This document shows, piece after piece, positions 34,200 to 47,274 of a stretch of 64,000 nucleotides of DNA. Each line of letters opens with the position of its first letter. Within the stretch, counting starts at the first letter, position 1. This DNA is from Profftia lariciata (GTDB lineage: Bacteria > Pseudomonadota > Gammaproteobacteria > Enterobacterales > Enterobacteriaceae). The notes under the pieces are model-generated. The model did no database searches and had not been told where the DNA came from. It was given only the letters and a program-made list of their open reading frames with translations. A program made the position numbers and the translations under genes. Where the stretch lies: assembly GCF_020541265.1 (NCBI RefSeq), contig NZ_CP045925.1, positions 558,001 to 622,000 on the forward strand, given 5' to 3'.

Positions 34200-37100
34200 A
34201 CGAATTTAATATAACTGATTAGCATTAATCGTAATAAAAAGTAAATTTTTTTGATATAACAAAAACTATATCGAAAAAGATTACTGTTATTATGGTATTA
34301 CAAATAATTATTTTATTATATTTGATGAATAAGAAAATACGCCAAAAGCATAATATTATTTTTTATGATCAAAGTATTTGATTATTATCATGTTATGATC
34401 TTTCAAGTTAGCAAAAAAATGAGAATAATTTTCAATTAGGTGCTTTATTTTCTCATCTAATAGTTATTAATAATGTAGTATTGTAATATACAGAATATAT
34501 AAATACTTAAACTATTTTATACACACAACATCTTTGATAAAGATAGAGGTAGTAAGATTACGTTATATGAGAGAAAAAATAGTTAATGTTTCTAAATTAT
34601 TAAATGACATGATTTATCATACTTCGCTAGCCTTTGTAATTACATGCGCTCTAGAAATTTTTCTTTTTTCATAAACTTTTTATCTTAACTAAGATATAAT
34701 AGTAATAGGTACCTTAATTATATTAATTGATGAACTTAACTATTTTTTAAAAATTATTTATTTTGTAATCTAACACAATAGACCAAAGGTATTAAGTATT
34801 GTTTATTATTCATATATTTTAGCAAATCAGCGTAGAATCAAATACAATAAATTTTAGGAACTTAATAATAATCTTAAGCAACAATTAATACAATTCTTAA
34901 ATAATATTATTAATTGACTTATGCTATTTCGATATCTAGCTAATAATTATGAGCTAGATATATTTAAATTAACTAATTTTAAAAAAACAAATAATTGTAA
35001 GCTTATTAAATCTATTTATATCTTGTAAATATTTCTAAATTCATATATGCATTTATTTTAAGAGCGCTAGCTTATATCATGTATTATGCTTTAATTGCAC
35101 AATCTAATTATGTTAAACAGTGACTATTGCTATAAAGAAGATATATAGTATAGATGAATAATCTATAGTAATAATTATATTATCTGATTATTCACGAATA
35201 TTTTGTTAGGTTTACAAGGTTATTTAATTTAAACTACCTATAATGCTAAGATATGCGTGGTATTATAGTATCGCTATTTCTTGTTATCATCTTGGTCAAG
35301 TAGTGACTACTTAAATATTTGCAGGTCGTTCTAGTATAATAGTTGCCGCATCAATTAACTGAATTTAAGTTATACAACAAATTTCAAATATAATAATTAA
35401 TAACTATTGATCGACTACGTTATAGTATTCTTCCTCTTTTTTTGCATATATTATTAGTATCTCTCTGCTAATAATTATCTTGATTGTAAATTTGTCTTTG
35501 TGTTGGATATATTGTTGGTATAAATTAAAAAGGAATGGGTAGTAATTTATTGTAGTAAAACATGAAAAATACAGCAGATGTTTATAAAAATTTCATTAAA
35601 GGCTTAATTTTTATCATTATTGTAATATTATATATTGCTTTATTTAAAGATTAAGATGCAATATTTACTTCTAAAGATATTATTAGTATTAATATACATA
35701 GTATCGCGCATTCATAATTAGTAAAATTAATATTAGATTATATTATAATATTCATTATGTTTAAAGATTCATACAGTACATACTAAAATAGTGAATTTTA
35801 GATTGGTGTTTTTTATTTATAATATTATATGCATTTTATTATTTATATTTATAGATTGTTAAAGTATCATATAATAATGCAATCAATGAGCATATTATAT
35901 ATACGATATTTAATAACATAAATAACTTAAATAGCATGCTTTTATACAGCCTTCGTAGTATTGTTATTTAGCGTATTATGGATACTTAATTGATTAACAA
36001 GTATTACCACATTTGTTAATAGATGTCTATAAAAAATATAATTATATTTTAGATAGTAGCTTGTTATCTATTTTATTTCAACATTTTTAGATGAGAAATT
36101 TTTATTATTAAAGATAGTATTTGCAGACTATGATATGAGTCTATTTATTTTAAATAAATGGTACAATGATTTACAATCATATATTATATTATAATGCTAA
36201 AAGATTTAATTAGTGAATTATTTTATAATAATCGTAATTATTATTTTCAATCAATATTTAGTAATATATAACTTTATAAAAATATATTGATATATTTAAA
36301 TAGATGCGTAATTTTATTATTATTTTTTACGTTAATTAGAATTCAATCGGTTAAGAGCAAAATAAATCAAGTAAATTATTTGTAAAAATGGATTTTTGTA
36401 GTTAAACATATTTTTGAATATTTTAATATATAATAATTAATAATTTCATAAGATCCACATTACTTTCTAAGTATTGTACATAAAGCACTAATATTATATA
36501 TAGGTAAAATTATTGATGCTTTAATTTTATATAAGTATTATAGTAATATTACTATTAAGCAACGTGCATATTATTTTAAATATTTTCATTTTATCTAGAA
36601 CTAACTTATACTCAATATTTATTTATGTATTACAGTCGAAAATATAATATTTATCCTACATAAGCTATACACGATCATGTTATTATTATTCTAATTAGAA
36701 TTACTATTACAGATTAATAAATAATACTTTGAATAAAAATAAATTTTTTAATAGCGCAAAATATTTTAAGAAGAAATTAGTAGGTATTTAATATATTTAC
36801 GAAAAATATTAGTATAATTACTACTAAAAATAAAAAAATAAATATCTATTTTATGTTACACTAGTTTGCTAAATTAACTAAGAAATAGCTATATTTTACA
36901 CGATAATTAATGCTATTAAAGCAGAATAATAATATTATTTGCATATTCTGCGATCACAATGTATAGATGAAACTTCCCAATTGTAAGGCATTCTTCATAG
37001 ATATTAGTTAATAAAATTTTGGATGTACATCGTGTTTTATTAAAAAGTAAGTACTATTTGATCTAAATGAATTAAAATATTTAGATTTAGTTAGTTTAGC

Positions 37101-37250
37101 TATAGTAGTTTATATGCAAGATATCGGCATATCTAAAATACTAATTACTCAAATTAATAAGCATGTATATATTGATTAAAATATATAATCTATAAAATAT
37201 TTTAATTACAAATAGAGCTTCATTAAGCTCTCGCATAGAAATATAAAAAA
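34200..37250 (+). pseudogene. Unidentified decayed gene(s), probably a membrane protein
   Basis: I do not recognise this gene. The stretch is less A/T-rich than true desert and shows long plus-strand runs in which many stops are TAA/TAG where CAA/CAG would continue the frame, a signature of recent decay. Readable pieces: LRYMREKIVNVSKLL with TSLAFVITCALEIFLF (about 34560-34680); ILANQRRIKYNKF with ELNNNLKQQLIQFLNNII (about 34820-34915); MLRYAWYYSIAISCYHLGQ then IFAGRSSIIVAASIN (about 35243-35360); hydrophobic ISISLLIIILIVNLSLC (about 35455-35505) and FIKGLIFIIIVILYIALF (about 35590-35645); ALILYIGKIIDALILYKYY (about 36485-36540); YLDLVSLAIVVYMQDIGIS (about 37075-37135). This suggests one protein of up to 1000 aa or two genes, with several transmembrane helices. 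Confidence 0.4.
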
Positions 37251-37454
37251 CATAAATCTTATTAAGTATATAAAAGCATTAAAATAATTTGGTTAAATAA
37301 ATAATTATACATTAAGATATAAAATATATTAGATACAATTATGTAATAGATTAATTACACTATTATTGCTTATTATAATAAGCAATTAAATGAAAATTAT
37401 TCTATCTCAGAATATGCTATTTCATATATACATATTAATCATTTAATAATATGA

Positions 37455-38192
37455 TTACCAATCAGAAAGCTCAATAATCTCACTTTTACCTCGTTTAATT
37501 AAAAAATTTAGTAAACGTCGCGGAGATACGTTTAATATACGATTATTCGGGAACTCTATTTCATTTATAATACGAATACAATATTCAAAATTTCCTAAAG
37601 AAAAAGCTACATGAGAATCAGTGCCTAATGCAAGATAACCTCCTGCGTTGCTCACAGCTTCAGCAATCTTGCGACAATTATTTGCACTACCAATACGAGA
37701 GTTTATAAATGAAGAATTATTTAACTCAAGAGCTACATTATAACATGCTGCTGCTTCTGCTACTGCACAAATATCAATAGGAAACTTAGGATTACCAGGA
37801 TGACTAATAATATCAACATTTCCTTTTGCCATCGTAGATATCATAGCTTGAGTATGATTATGATAATTTTCAGGTGGAAATACTGGCTCATGGAGCCCAG
37901 CAATAATTAAATCCATCTCATGTAACATACGATCATTGCAGTCAATTTCACCTTTTATATTTTTGATATTAGATTCAATGCCTCGTAAAATAGCAATACC
38001 ATCTACAACGCGCGGCCATAAACGCATATTCATAAAATGCCAATAATGTGGTGCATCTTCCATGTCAGGACCATGATCAGTGATGGCTAACATTTTAATT
38101 CCGCATTTATTTGCTTGTATAATATAATCGTGTAGCGTGCTATAAGCATGGGTACTTGCCACAGTGTGCATATGTAAATCCACGGGATACAT
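37455..38192 (-). CDS. ycdX: YcdX, PHP-domain zinc-dependent phosphatase
   Basis: A 245-aa protein, the same length as E. coli YcdX, a trimeric PHP-fold phosphatase using a trinuclear metal centre. Seen: DLHMHTVAS with His7 and His9, AITDHGPD, GIESNIK, AGLHEPVFPP, DIISHPGNPKFP, ELNNSS and LGTDSHVAFSLG, which together supply the metal-binding His/Glu/Asp set. The strong Shine-Dalgarno AGGAG is 6 nt from the ATG. It stands alone; ycdY and ghrA, its E. coli neighbours, are not seen. Its orientation relative to rne is the same as in E. coli. The physiological substrate is unknown. Confidence 0.94.
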   Translation of the reverse strand: MYPVDLHMHTVASTHAYSTLHDYIIQANKCGIKMLAITDHGPDMEDAPHYWHFMNMRLWPRVVDGIAILRGIESNIKNIKGEIDCNDRMLHEMDLIIAGLHEPVFPPENYHNHTQAMISTMAKGNVDIISHPGNPKFPIDICAVAEAAACYNVALELNNSSFINSRIGSANNCRKIAEAVSNAGGYLALGTDSHVAFSLGNFEYCIRIINEIEFPNNRILNVSPRRLLNFLIKRGKSEIIELSDW

Positions 38193-38499
38193 GGCTTCTC
38201 CTATATATAGAGATAACTTTTGATCTTAAATAACAAAATCATTATATTAATTTTACAATATATTAAAATACTATTTTATTTATATATTATGTACTCATAT
38301 TTATGCATCATAAAGAACAATTATTTTTGATATTTTATTTATTGAAAATAATAATATAAAAATATTTCTAGTTTTGTTCTAATTACTTAATAAGTATATT
38401 ATATAGCGTAATATTTCTTTTTAATATATGATGTATATTGTATTTATATTATGTACTATAAAAATCATGTTTTAATATTAATTTTTAATAAATATATTA

Positions 38500-38650
38500 A
38501 TAAAAATATTATTGAACCTGTGAAAAATTGTATTGTATCTCTATATTAACGTGATCTAATTCAATACGTTCTAAACGTAATGTATAATAATGATATTATA
38601 TAATAATACTGCATACTAAGAGTACATAATTTATTTTTGATATATTATTA
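38500..38650 (-). pseudogene. folC: Possible scrap of folC (folylpolyglutamate/dihydrofolate synthase)
   Basis: A 70-bp pocket with unusual G/C, read on the minus strand, gives TLRLERIELDHVNIEIQYNF followed by SQVQ and a stop. This resembles the FolC N-terminus IDLGLERVSLVAARLGV and what follows. In relatives folC lies downstream of truA behind dedA and accD on the same strand; here truA is the next minus-strand gene upstream, which supports the guess. The rest of folC would run into ycdX, so it must be truncated. The match is short; treat it as tentative. Confidence 0.3.
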
Positions 38651-40426
38651 ATATATATTTTATTTAATGTATTATTGTTATTAATGATATTATAGTTATC
38701 TTAGTTTCATATTTTTATACATTTAAATAGCTACTTTTATTAAAAAAGTTTGTTCAAAAGATTTTATATAATATTATTACTAATAATAATTTGATATATC
38801 CTGTATAATTTATTATATATCAGTAAGTTTTTGTAAAAACAGAGTATAAAATATAGTAATATATTTTATATATAATGTATCTTTGATAAAATCACTGTAT
38901 ATTTAGATAATAATTATAATATATTTTATACATATTATTAAATAATGTGAGATTTCTATAATTTCTAGGTTTAAAATATTTTTATTATTTATAGTTGATT
39001 ATATAGTTATTTCGTACAATTAATAATTAACATAAAATAATTGTGATACACAAGATATTGGTTATTAATAAAAACGAACATCATAAATCATATATCGTCT
39101 TTAATGTTATACGAATAACTTATTTCGTACTTATTTAATTTATATATTACGAATAGTTTGTAAGCGTTGTAACAAACACTACTTATTATTTTGATAAGAT
39201 ATAATCTTTATAATATATTATTGCATTACCAGTTTATATATATTAAGCATTTTATTCAATATACTTTTATTACAGTAATTATAATTTTATTAAATATTAT
39301 ATGTTATGATTTTCTATAGTCAAAGATAATATATTAGTATTTTATTTAGGTAATTAATCTTACTAATTTTAAATTCTTTAAAAAGATATTAATTTATTTT
39401 ATATTAGAATTAAGATTAAATTCATTATACCATTAGTGGTAAGAATTCATATCTTAAAATATTAGAAATATTTTAATAACAAGTATTAATATAAATTATT
39501 TTCTTAATATAGCTATAATAAATAATAACATTATTCTTTTATAAAAAAGAGATATATACTGTAAAATACATTTTTCATTTTATAGAAAAAATATTATATA
39601 ACCAAATATATATCTATTTAATGTTACTAAATAAATAATTTTGTCAATCTAAGTCTATATAATATTTAAAATATTAAGCATTTATTAAATATAAACTAAA
39701 TGCTACAATGTATTCTATATAAAAACAAACATATTGAATTATACTATACTAAAGTATCATTAATAATCATAATCACATTTACTTGCATAATGGGTTAAAA
39801 GTGATTTAATATATATTTATCTAATATACTTAACATTAAGCATTATGATTAATGTTGATTTATTCATATTAGCAATATCTATAAATAAATTATAAATTTT
39901 AATACTATAATACATATTAGGTAATAATATATTAATTTGTTAATATTTTTTATATATAAATTATATTAGTTATATTATTAGATATCTTGTTTATATGTAA
40001 TAGTATTATAAATCCGTATAAGATAATAATCATATTACTTTGAAGTTTGATTAGTAATTTAATATTAATTATTTTAGAGATATCAATAATAATCTTTTCA
40101 CATGATACTTTGTATTAATTTTTATGTAATAAGTATTTAGATGTATTATTTATTATACTATAATAACTACTAATTAGCTAGTAAATTTTAAAATGCTGCT
40201 AAATGATATTACATGATGATTAAGTATAAGATATTAAACATTACTTTTATGAATTAAACTTATCATTGATAAAATATAATTTATAATTAGTATAAAAGTT
40301 AATATTGTTTCATATATTATGATATCTTGAGATAGATTATTGCATGAAGTCAATTTACTATTTTGCATGTAAATATATATATTATGTAATATATATCTAT
40401 ATTTAATTATTATATAAGTATCTGCT

Positions 40427-40501
40427 GTTATTATGAATATCAATATTTTTATTATACTAAATAATATTTAGTATAATAAAAATATTGATATTCATAATAA
40501 C
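40427..40501. repeat. 75-bp perfect palindrome (37-bp arms around one base)
   Basis: From g40427 to c40501 every base pairs with its mirror around a40464. The left arm begins gttattatgaatatcaata and continues through ttttattatactaaata. I checked all 37 pairs, and pairing stops at t40426/t40502. The arms are nearly pure A/T but include five G-C pairs, so it is not a simple (AT)n run. It sits inside a 4.9-kb desert with no gene within 2.2 kb. It could be a cruciform-forming element, a protein-binding site, a product of template switching, or a sequencing/assembly artefact. Confidence 0.95.
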
Positions 40502-40744
40502 TTAATAATATATATATTACTATATATATTTTATATTCATATAAATTATTTATTTAATTAATAATTTATATGATAATATAATATATAGTAGTTATTTAGT
40601 TAAAATATTATTCGTGAATACATAATATATTATTTAAACTAAACTATTATTGAATTTAGTAATCTAAAAATATATCAATTCTTTAAAAGAATATGTATTT
40701 AATATAATATATATAATTATATATTTAAGAGATTTTTTATAAAA

Positions 40745-40779
40745 TATATTTATTAATATATTTATTAATATATTTATTA
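40745..40779. repeat. Short tandem repeat, 12-bp unit, three copies
   Basis: The unit tatatttattaa is repeated three times, the third lacking only its last base. It is a simple A/T slippage product 240 bp from the large palindrome. No function is implied. Confidence 0.7.
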
Positions 40780-43552
40780 TTTTTAATAAAATTAAAATTA
40801 TATTTAATATAATTATTTGATATAAAGTTTTTATATTAAATACTTTTAATCTTCAGTATATTGGACTATATATTTACTTAATATTGATTAATAATGATAT
40901 TTAGTAATCTAAATTTGTTTATTATATATATGGAATAACACTATTTAATTAAAATAAGTATCATTTTATTTATACATAATTATTGTATATTTAGTAAATA
41001 TTATGTTTTATTTAATAAATAAATATTAATAAAACTAAAATTTAGTACTAATGATTAATTATAATATATTATAAAATATAGTATATTATCTTTTTTAAAA
41101 GATACATATAATATTAACATTATTACGTTATAATCTATTTAAGATAAATATTTTTATAAGATATATTCATAAAATAATTGATAGTTTGTATTACTAAGTA
41201 ATACTAATGTTTTTATTTATATTTTTATTTATAATTGCATTTTTATTAAAAAATACATTAACATGCATTTCTTAATAATTTTATTAATATTCATGATGAT
41301 GTTAAATTCACAACATCAAAAATATAATCATAACTCATAGTTTTTTAAAAGATAATATCTTCATAAAGTAAAATTTATTTATATAAAAGGGGAATATTAT
41401 ATTCAAGATACTTATTTAGTATCTTCAAAAGATTACTAAAATTACATTATATAAAATATTGACAATAATTATTTATATCTTATTTTTACTTATTTTATTA
41501 AATATTTTTTTAATATTTTATTGAATATATTAGATTAGTATAGTTTTTTATTAAAACCTAATAATAATTATTTTTTTATTAAAATAATTTTAAATAAATA
41601 ATATTGAATTGTAATACTATTCAATAACAATATATTGTTATATAATAGCAATTATTACTTCAATAACATTTTATTAACTAGTAATCAATAAGTATAATAT
41701 AGTTTAATCACACAGGTTGTTATCAATGTATCTGTACTAACAATATAAATCATTCCATTATTCAATATTTATGCGTTTATGACGTATCTTGAAAAACATT
41801 GTATATATTTAATATATAAATAATACTATTAATACTAAACAAATTAATATAATAAACTAATTAATTAACTTAAAAACAATAAAATAATTTTTTTAGTAAA
41901 AGATATATGATATAATATTTATTAGACTTAATATCAATTATGAAAGATTATGAAAATAAATTATTATTAATATAATTATTGTAAATATAATATTAGTGCC
42001 TATTAAATAATAATATAAAATATATAATGTGTTTAGATTAGGCTAATCAATCAAATTATACTTATTGTATAAAGTAAGTTTATTGTTATTTTTATATACA
42101 TTTGTTGGCATGTCTTAAGTTATATGACCTAGATTTTTAATAGTTAGTAAAATTAATATTTATATATCTTTACATATCTTTACATATTTTAAGATCTTTA
42201 ATAGTTTTATTAAAAATTTCTTATATAAAATATTTTTATATTCAATTACTATGTGTTTTTTAATATAAAAATAATTATTAATATAATTACTAATATAAAA
42301 TAAAACAATAAATAACAATATTATTAATATGCATATCATACTAATTCATTCATAACAGAGTATCATTATTATAATATATACCTAAGAATATTTATTATAA
42401 TCTATCGTATTGATTTACTATAGTAGATAATATTGTATATTTTCTGTAATTTTATAACCTATATTAATATAAACAATATAATTAATATATTATTATATGA
42501 TAATATAATAGGTATATCTTAATGATTTAAAATATTTTTATACAGCATTTTATAAAAAAATTTATTTTATACTTATAATAAGTCATGATACTATAACAGC
42601 TATAATATTAGTTATTTTAATAAAAAATTTTTTATATTTTATGTTTTATTAACTAGCATCAATATTAATCAAATAACTATTAAGGATGTTATAAATAAAC
42701 TAAAATAATTATGCATAAATTATATTATCATTTAAAAAATTAATATTTATTATAATATTTTATATATAATACATCATTATATTATAAATTTATGTCTACA
42801 AATAATATATATTATTTATAGTTACTTATGTATATGACAATTATTAATATAAATTAATAAATATATAGATATTTGTGAGTTATTTAAAATGACTTAAAAT
42901 ATTTAAAGATATTATGTAGTAAGACTATATTATTTATTTAGTATAATACATATTAATTAAAACTATAATAACTAATATAATGATTCTATGGAACTACTAA
43001 TGACAATATATACACATAATATTATTATGTATTGTCTTAAAAAATTAATTATTACTAATAAATACTATTTATCTTATAAAGATTTTATTAATTCATTTTT
43101 TAGTCATACTATGTATTAACTCTACTTTTCAGTAAGTTGATCATAATATCTTATTTAAGAAATTATACATTTTTATAAATACATAATATCATTAATATTA
43201 TTATAAAATTAATTAATAAAATTAAATAAAATTTTTCACAACTAATATCTTATTATATAATAATGTACTTATAAAATTATTTTAACATACAAATAAACAA
43301 TTAATTATAAGATTAATATACACCATATTAAAAATATATATTATATATAAAAATTAATTATTTAAAATAAATTTTATAATATTTAATTAAAATTAATAAA
43401 TTATATTTTTACTATATAAAATATACTTTAATATTGCTTTAATAAATCTTATCAAGCTATTCTTATAATATTTATATTTTAAAAAATATTTTATTTTTTA
43501 TAAAAATTATTTTATTGTAAATATTATTATTTATTTAATATTTAATACTTAA

Positions 43553-44392
43553 TTAATCAGCTAAAAATAGTGGACCCATTTTATTTTTTGGTATATTAAA
43601 ATGCTCAGGATAATCTACTGATACTAAGTATAATCCAGCTGCTTTAGCAGTAGCTGCGGCTAATTTACGATTTTTCTGAGCTAATAATTCAGACATCCAT
43701 ATTTCAGGTTTATTACCACAACCGATCTCCATTAAACTGCCAATAATATTACGAGCCATATGGTGTAAAAAACTATTTGCTTTTATATCTATAATAACAT
43801 ATTCTCCTATGCGAGTTACCTTTAAATGTACTAATTTACGCCATGGAGTACATGATTGACATTGTGATGCACGGAATGTAGTAAAATCATTTTCTCCAAG
43901 TAACGATTGCCCTGCTCTTTCAATACAAGCAATATCTAAATGGTTAGAAAAATGTGTTAGTCCGTTATAAAAAATTGCATGACGGCAACAATTATTATAA
44001 ATAATATAACGATAACGACGAGCTGTTGCGCTAAAACGGGCATGAAAATCTTTTTTAACATATTTCATCCAACTAACTGCAATATTTTTTGGCATATAGG
44101 TGTTTACACCCATTATCCATGTACTATCTTTACGTTTAATATTTGTTTTTAAATTTACTACTTGACCGGTTGCATGGACACCTGCATCTGTACGTCCAGC
44201 ACAACAAACAGTAATCGACTCATTGGCTATTTTACTTAATGCTTCTTCTAAAGATTCCTGTATACTTGGTGCACTTGGCTGACGTTGCCAACCGGAATAT
44301 TGACTTCCATCATATGTAATACCAAGAGCAATATTATAGACCGAATTATCATATGATATATCAGTAGGATATTCCATTGATATTTTAAACAT
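43553..44392 (-). CDS. truA: tRNA pseudouridine(38-40) synthase
   Basis: Converts U38-U40 in the anticodon arm of many tRNAs to pseudouridine. It is 279 aa (E. coli 270), with a slightly long N-terminus. Seen: LGITYDGSQYSGWQRQ, the catalytic Asp69 in CAGRTDAGVHATGQV, DFHARFSATARRYRYIIYN, FTTFRASQCQSCTPWR, SFLHHMARNIIGSLMEIG and the terminal MGPLFLAD. An internal ATG five codons in (44377) is a possible alternative start, and no good Shine-Dalgarno distinguishes them. It stands alone; the usual following genes dedA, accD and folC are not intact here. Confidence 0.96.
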   Translation of the reverse strand: MFKISMEYPTDISYDNSVYNIALGITYDGSQYSGWQRQPSAPSIQESLEEALSKIANESITVCCAGRTDAGVHATGQVVNLKTNIKRKDSTWIMGVNTYMPKNIAVSWMKYVKKDFHARFSATARRYRYIIYNNCCRHAIFYNGLTHFSNHLDIACIERAGQSLLGENDFTTFRASQCQSCTPWRKLVHLKVTRIGEYVIIDIKANSFLHHMARNIIGSLMEIGCGNKPEIWMSELLAQKNRKLAAATAKAAGLYLVSVDYPEHFNIPKNKMGPLFLAD

Positions 44393-47274
44393 AATTAGTA
44401 TTTTTAAATTATAACATGAAAAAGTTAATTAAGTGTATTATATACTAATATAATAATAAGTATATTGATTATTTTTATTTACTAATTGATCTTAATTTAA
44501 TAAGGTATATTTGATAAATATCAACATACAATAATATTGTATATATTCTTACAATTAAGACTACGTTTTATTTGTTAATAAAAATATAAATATTTGGTAT
44601 TAATAGATACCTATAAAAAATTAATATATAATAATAAAATTATTTTATTAATTTATCGTATGTACTAAATATAATATATATTTTATCTAAAAATTAATTT
44701 TATTATAAATATTTAATAAATATTTATAATCAAAATTATTATTTATAACTTATATTATTAGTACGTTAATTACTACATTAAAATATTAAATATATATATC
44801 TTATAATAAGATATGTACTATATCAATATTTTTGTAAAACATCATGAATGTCATGATATAATATATCAAAAGCATTATAATCAAGAAAAATAAATAATAA
44901 AATTTTATTAATTGAAATTTAAAAAATTTTAATTTAATCTTATTAAAGATATTATGCATTAAGTATATGTATATATAATAAAAATAAATTTTATATCAGT
45001 ATTACAAGTGATCTAGAATAACTATAGTAGTCTATTTCAATAGAAGCATATCATCATCTTTATTTCATACTGTTATTAATAATACAATATTATTATTACA
45101 ATGATACATAGTTAGTATAAACTAGACATTACGCATATATAAAATATAAATATACAAAAATATTTTTTAATAAAATAAAATTATTTCAATATCTATATTT
45201 TTTAACTAGTTAATAAAATATTAGCTATCATAAATGAATATTAAAATATTAATTGCTATCGTTTACTAACATAAAAGAAATAATAATACTATTGTGTAAA
45301 AAAATTATATGTAAATACTAACAGTACATTAATAAACTGATAAAAGTTATAAATAAAAGATCTAATTTATATTAGATTGCAGTATATTAATAATATATAT
45401 AAAAAATATGGATAAAGTATGCACTATTAATATAATATTTTACATGCAGATAATAAGTATTATTTGTAATATATTTATATAGTATAATTATTTATTATAA
45501 TAATTTTATCATAACTAAGTTATTCATCTATAATAAAAGTAATATTAATTTAGTTATTAGCATATGCAAAATTTACAGAGTAATTCTAAAAAATATAATT
45601 CTTACCAATTAAATATGTATAAAAAGTATATACAATATAATAATAAATATTATACTCATATATAAAGATATAATTAAATATGCAATTAAGAGCTCAGAAT
45701 ATATAATAAGTATCTTATGGAGTTACTTAATTTATATAGTGTTAGAAACATATAGTGCAATTTTATAAATTAATATAATAATAATATATATTAATATTTT
45801 TTTTATTATATTATATTATAATATATATTTTAATATTATTAGAATAATAAACAAATAATTATAGTATATTTTTTACTATTTAATTTACTAAATAAAGATA
45901 CTAAAAAATATCTTACCTAAATAATACTTATTAAGTACGTATTAACTTTATGTATATTATTATTAATAGTAATATTATAATATTTATTATTTAATACAAT
46001 ATTTTATATTTTATTGAACGTATGTTATATATTTCTATAGTATCATGTACTAAAGATAATTGATAATTAGTTTGAAAAAATGAATATTTTTAGTATTATG
46101 TTATAATTTGTATGTATATTTTAAATATTTTTTTAAATGAGATAGCAATATTTTAGTATATATTTAGATTAATTAACATAAGATATAAAAAACTAATAAC
46201 AAATAATAAGATAATAAAGTTATTGATTAATAATTTATAGTTACATAGAATATTAATACATTATTGCTTATTAAGATATATATTAATAACTCATATATAT
46301 TAGTTATATCTGAGATACTTTATAAGTATATATTATTAATATATTGTTATTTATTATTATATTTTTATATAAAAATAAAAATATAATTTTATACTTTTTC
46401 AAAGTATATAAATTTAATAATTATTATTCAGTAAATTTATATTAATAATAATTATGTTCTATTACAAATAATTTATATTATAAATAATATTCTTATATTT
46501 ATGCTGAATTATTTCAGATGGTAGATAATTGGACTATATATAAACAATAATTTTACTAAATATTACTATATTTATGTTAATCATTGAAAAATTTTTATAA
46601 AAATTGTATTTAATATTGTTATATTTTTAATTTTTTGATAGTAGATTAATATGATGATTTACATCAAAAACATCTTTTTATATAAAAATATATTTATTAA
46701 CATTATTATAACAATCAAGAACAAATTATACTAATAATAATATAAATTTTAAAAAAATATATTATTAGTATATTATATTGTATAATTAAATTATTTATTA
46801 TGTTTAATAAAATATAGTTAATAACCTAATAGGTATTAGCATAATAATGCCTTTATAATATTTTGATTATTTTCTCATTATTACTTTGTTGTAATTTATT
46901 TATTATATTATCAATGTATTCTGACTTTAAAAACTAATATTAATAAATTAATTATAATACTTATTTTAGGTCTATTTTATTTAAAGAATTTAATATTCAT
47001 TATTAATATCAATATATAATAAAATATATTTATATTTCTCCAGTATTAATTATTGATCAAGTATGTAATCATACTATAAATGATATTTTTTCATGTTTCA
47101 TATTTTATAAAACTTCAATAAAATTTTTTTATTTTATGATAGATACCATATATATTGAAATTTACAATAAAATTTCAAAATAATTATATTATTAATCATG
47201 TTGATTGATAATTATTTTAATTGAGATTTTAATGAAATATAATATAAGTAAGTTCCTAGAAGGAAAATACAGTT
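44393..47274. other. 2.9-kb A/T desert between truA and ubiF
   Basis: No gene recognised. In relatives the neighbours would be pdxB/usg behind truA and miaB beside ubiF; none is readable. It contains an 18-bp perfect palindrome at 46360-46377. The ubiF Shine-Dalgarno AAGGA is at about 47259-47263. Confidence 0.6.

Larger units (their letters stand above)
38651..43552. other. 4.9-kb A/T desert between truA and ycdX
   Basis: No intact gene. At 39060-39180 a G/C-bearing patch reads, on the minus strand, SVCYNAYKLFVIYKLNKYEI, then SYSYN. This is conceivably the decayed zinc-finger region of AccD (KCDSCGQVLY...LEVCPKCD), the gene expected between truA and folC; it is too weak to call. The 75-bp palindrome at 40427-40501 and a 12-bp tandem repeat at 40745-40779 are listed separately. 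A GC pocket at 41710-41810 is unidentified. Confidence 0.5.

Noticed and set aside
34200..37250. Readings of the fossil as YccS, MurJ, FlhB, SpoT, RND pump or a sensor kinase
   Set aside because: Each matched only isolated short words with wrong spacing or wrong total length, so no name is given.
40234..40443. 69-codon minus-strand frame ending at the big palindrome
   Set aside because: Composition is pure A/T desert and the frame is no longer than expected by chance; no recognisable motif or ribosome site.
41710..41810. Minus-strand reading with FFKIRHKRINIE, resembling the DedA C-terminus (IIRHKR)
   Set aside because: Only four or five residues agree and its distance from truA and the putative accD/folC scraps does not fit the expected gene order.
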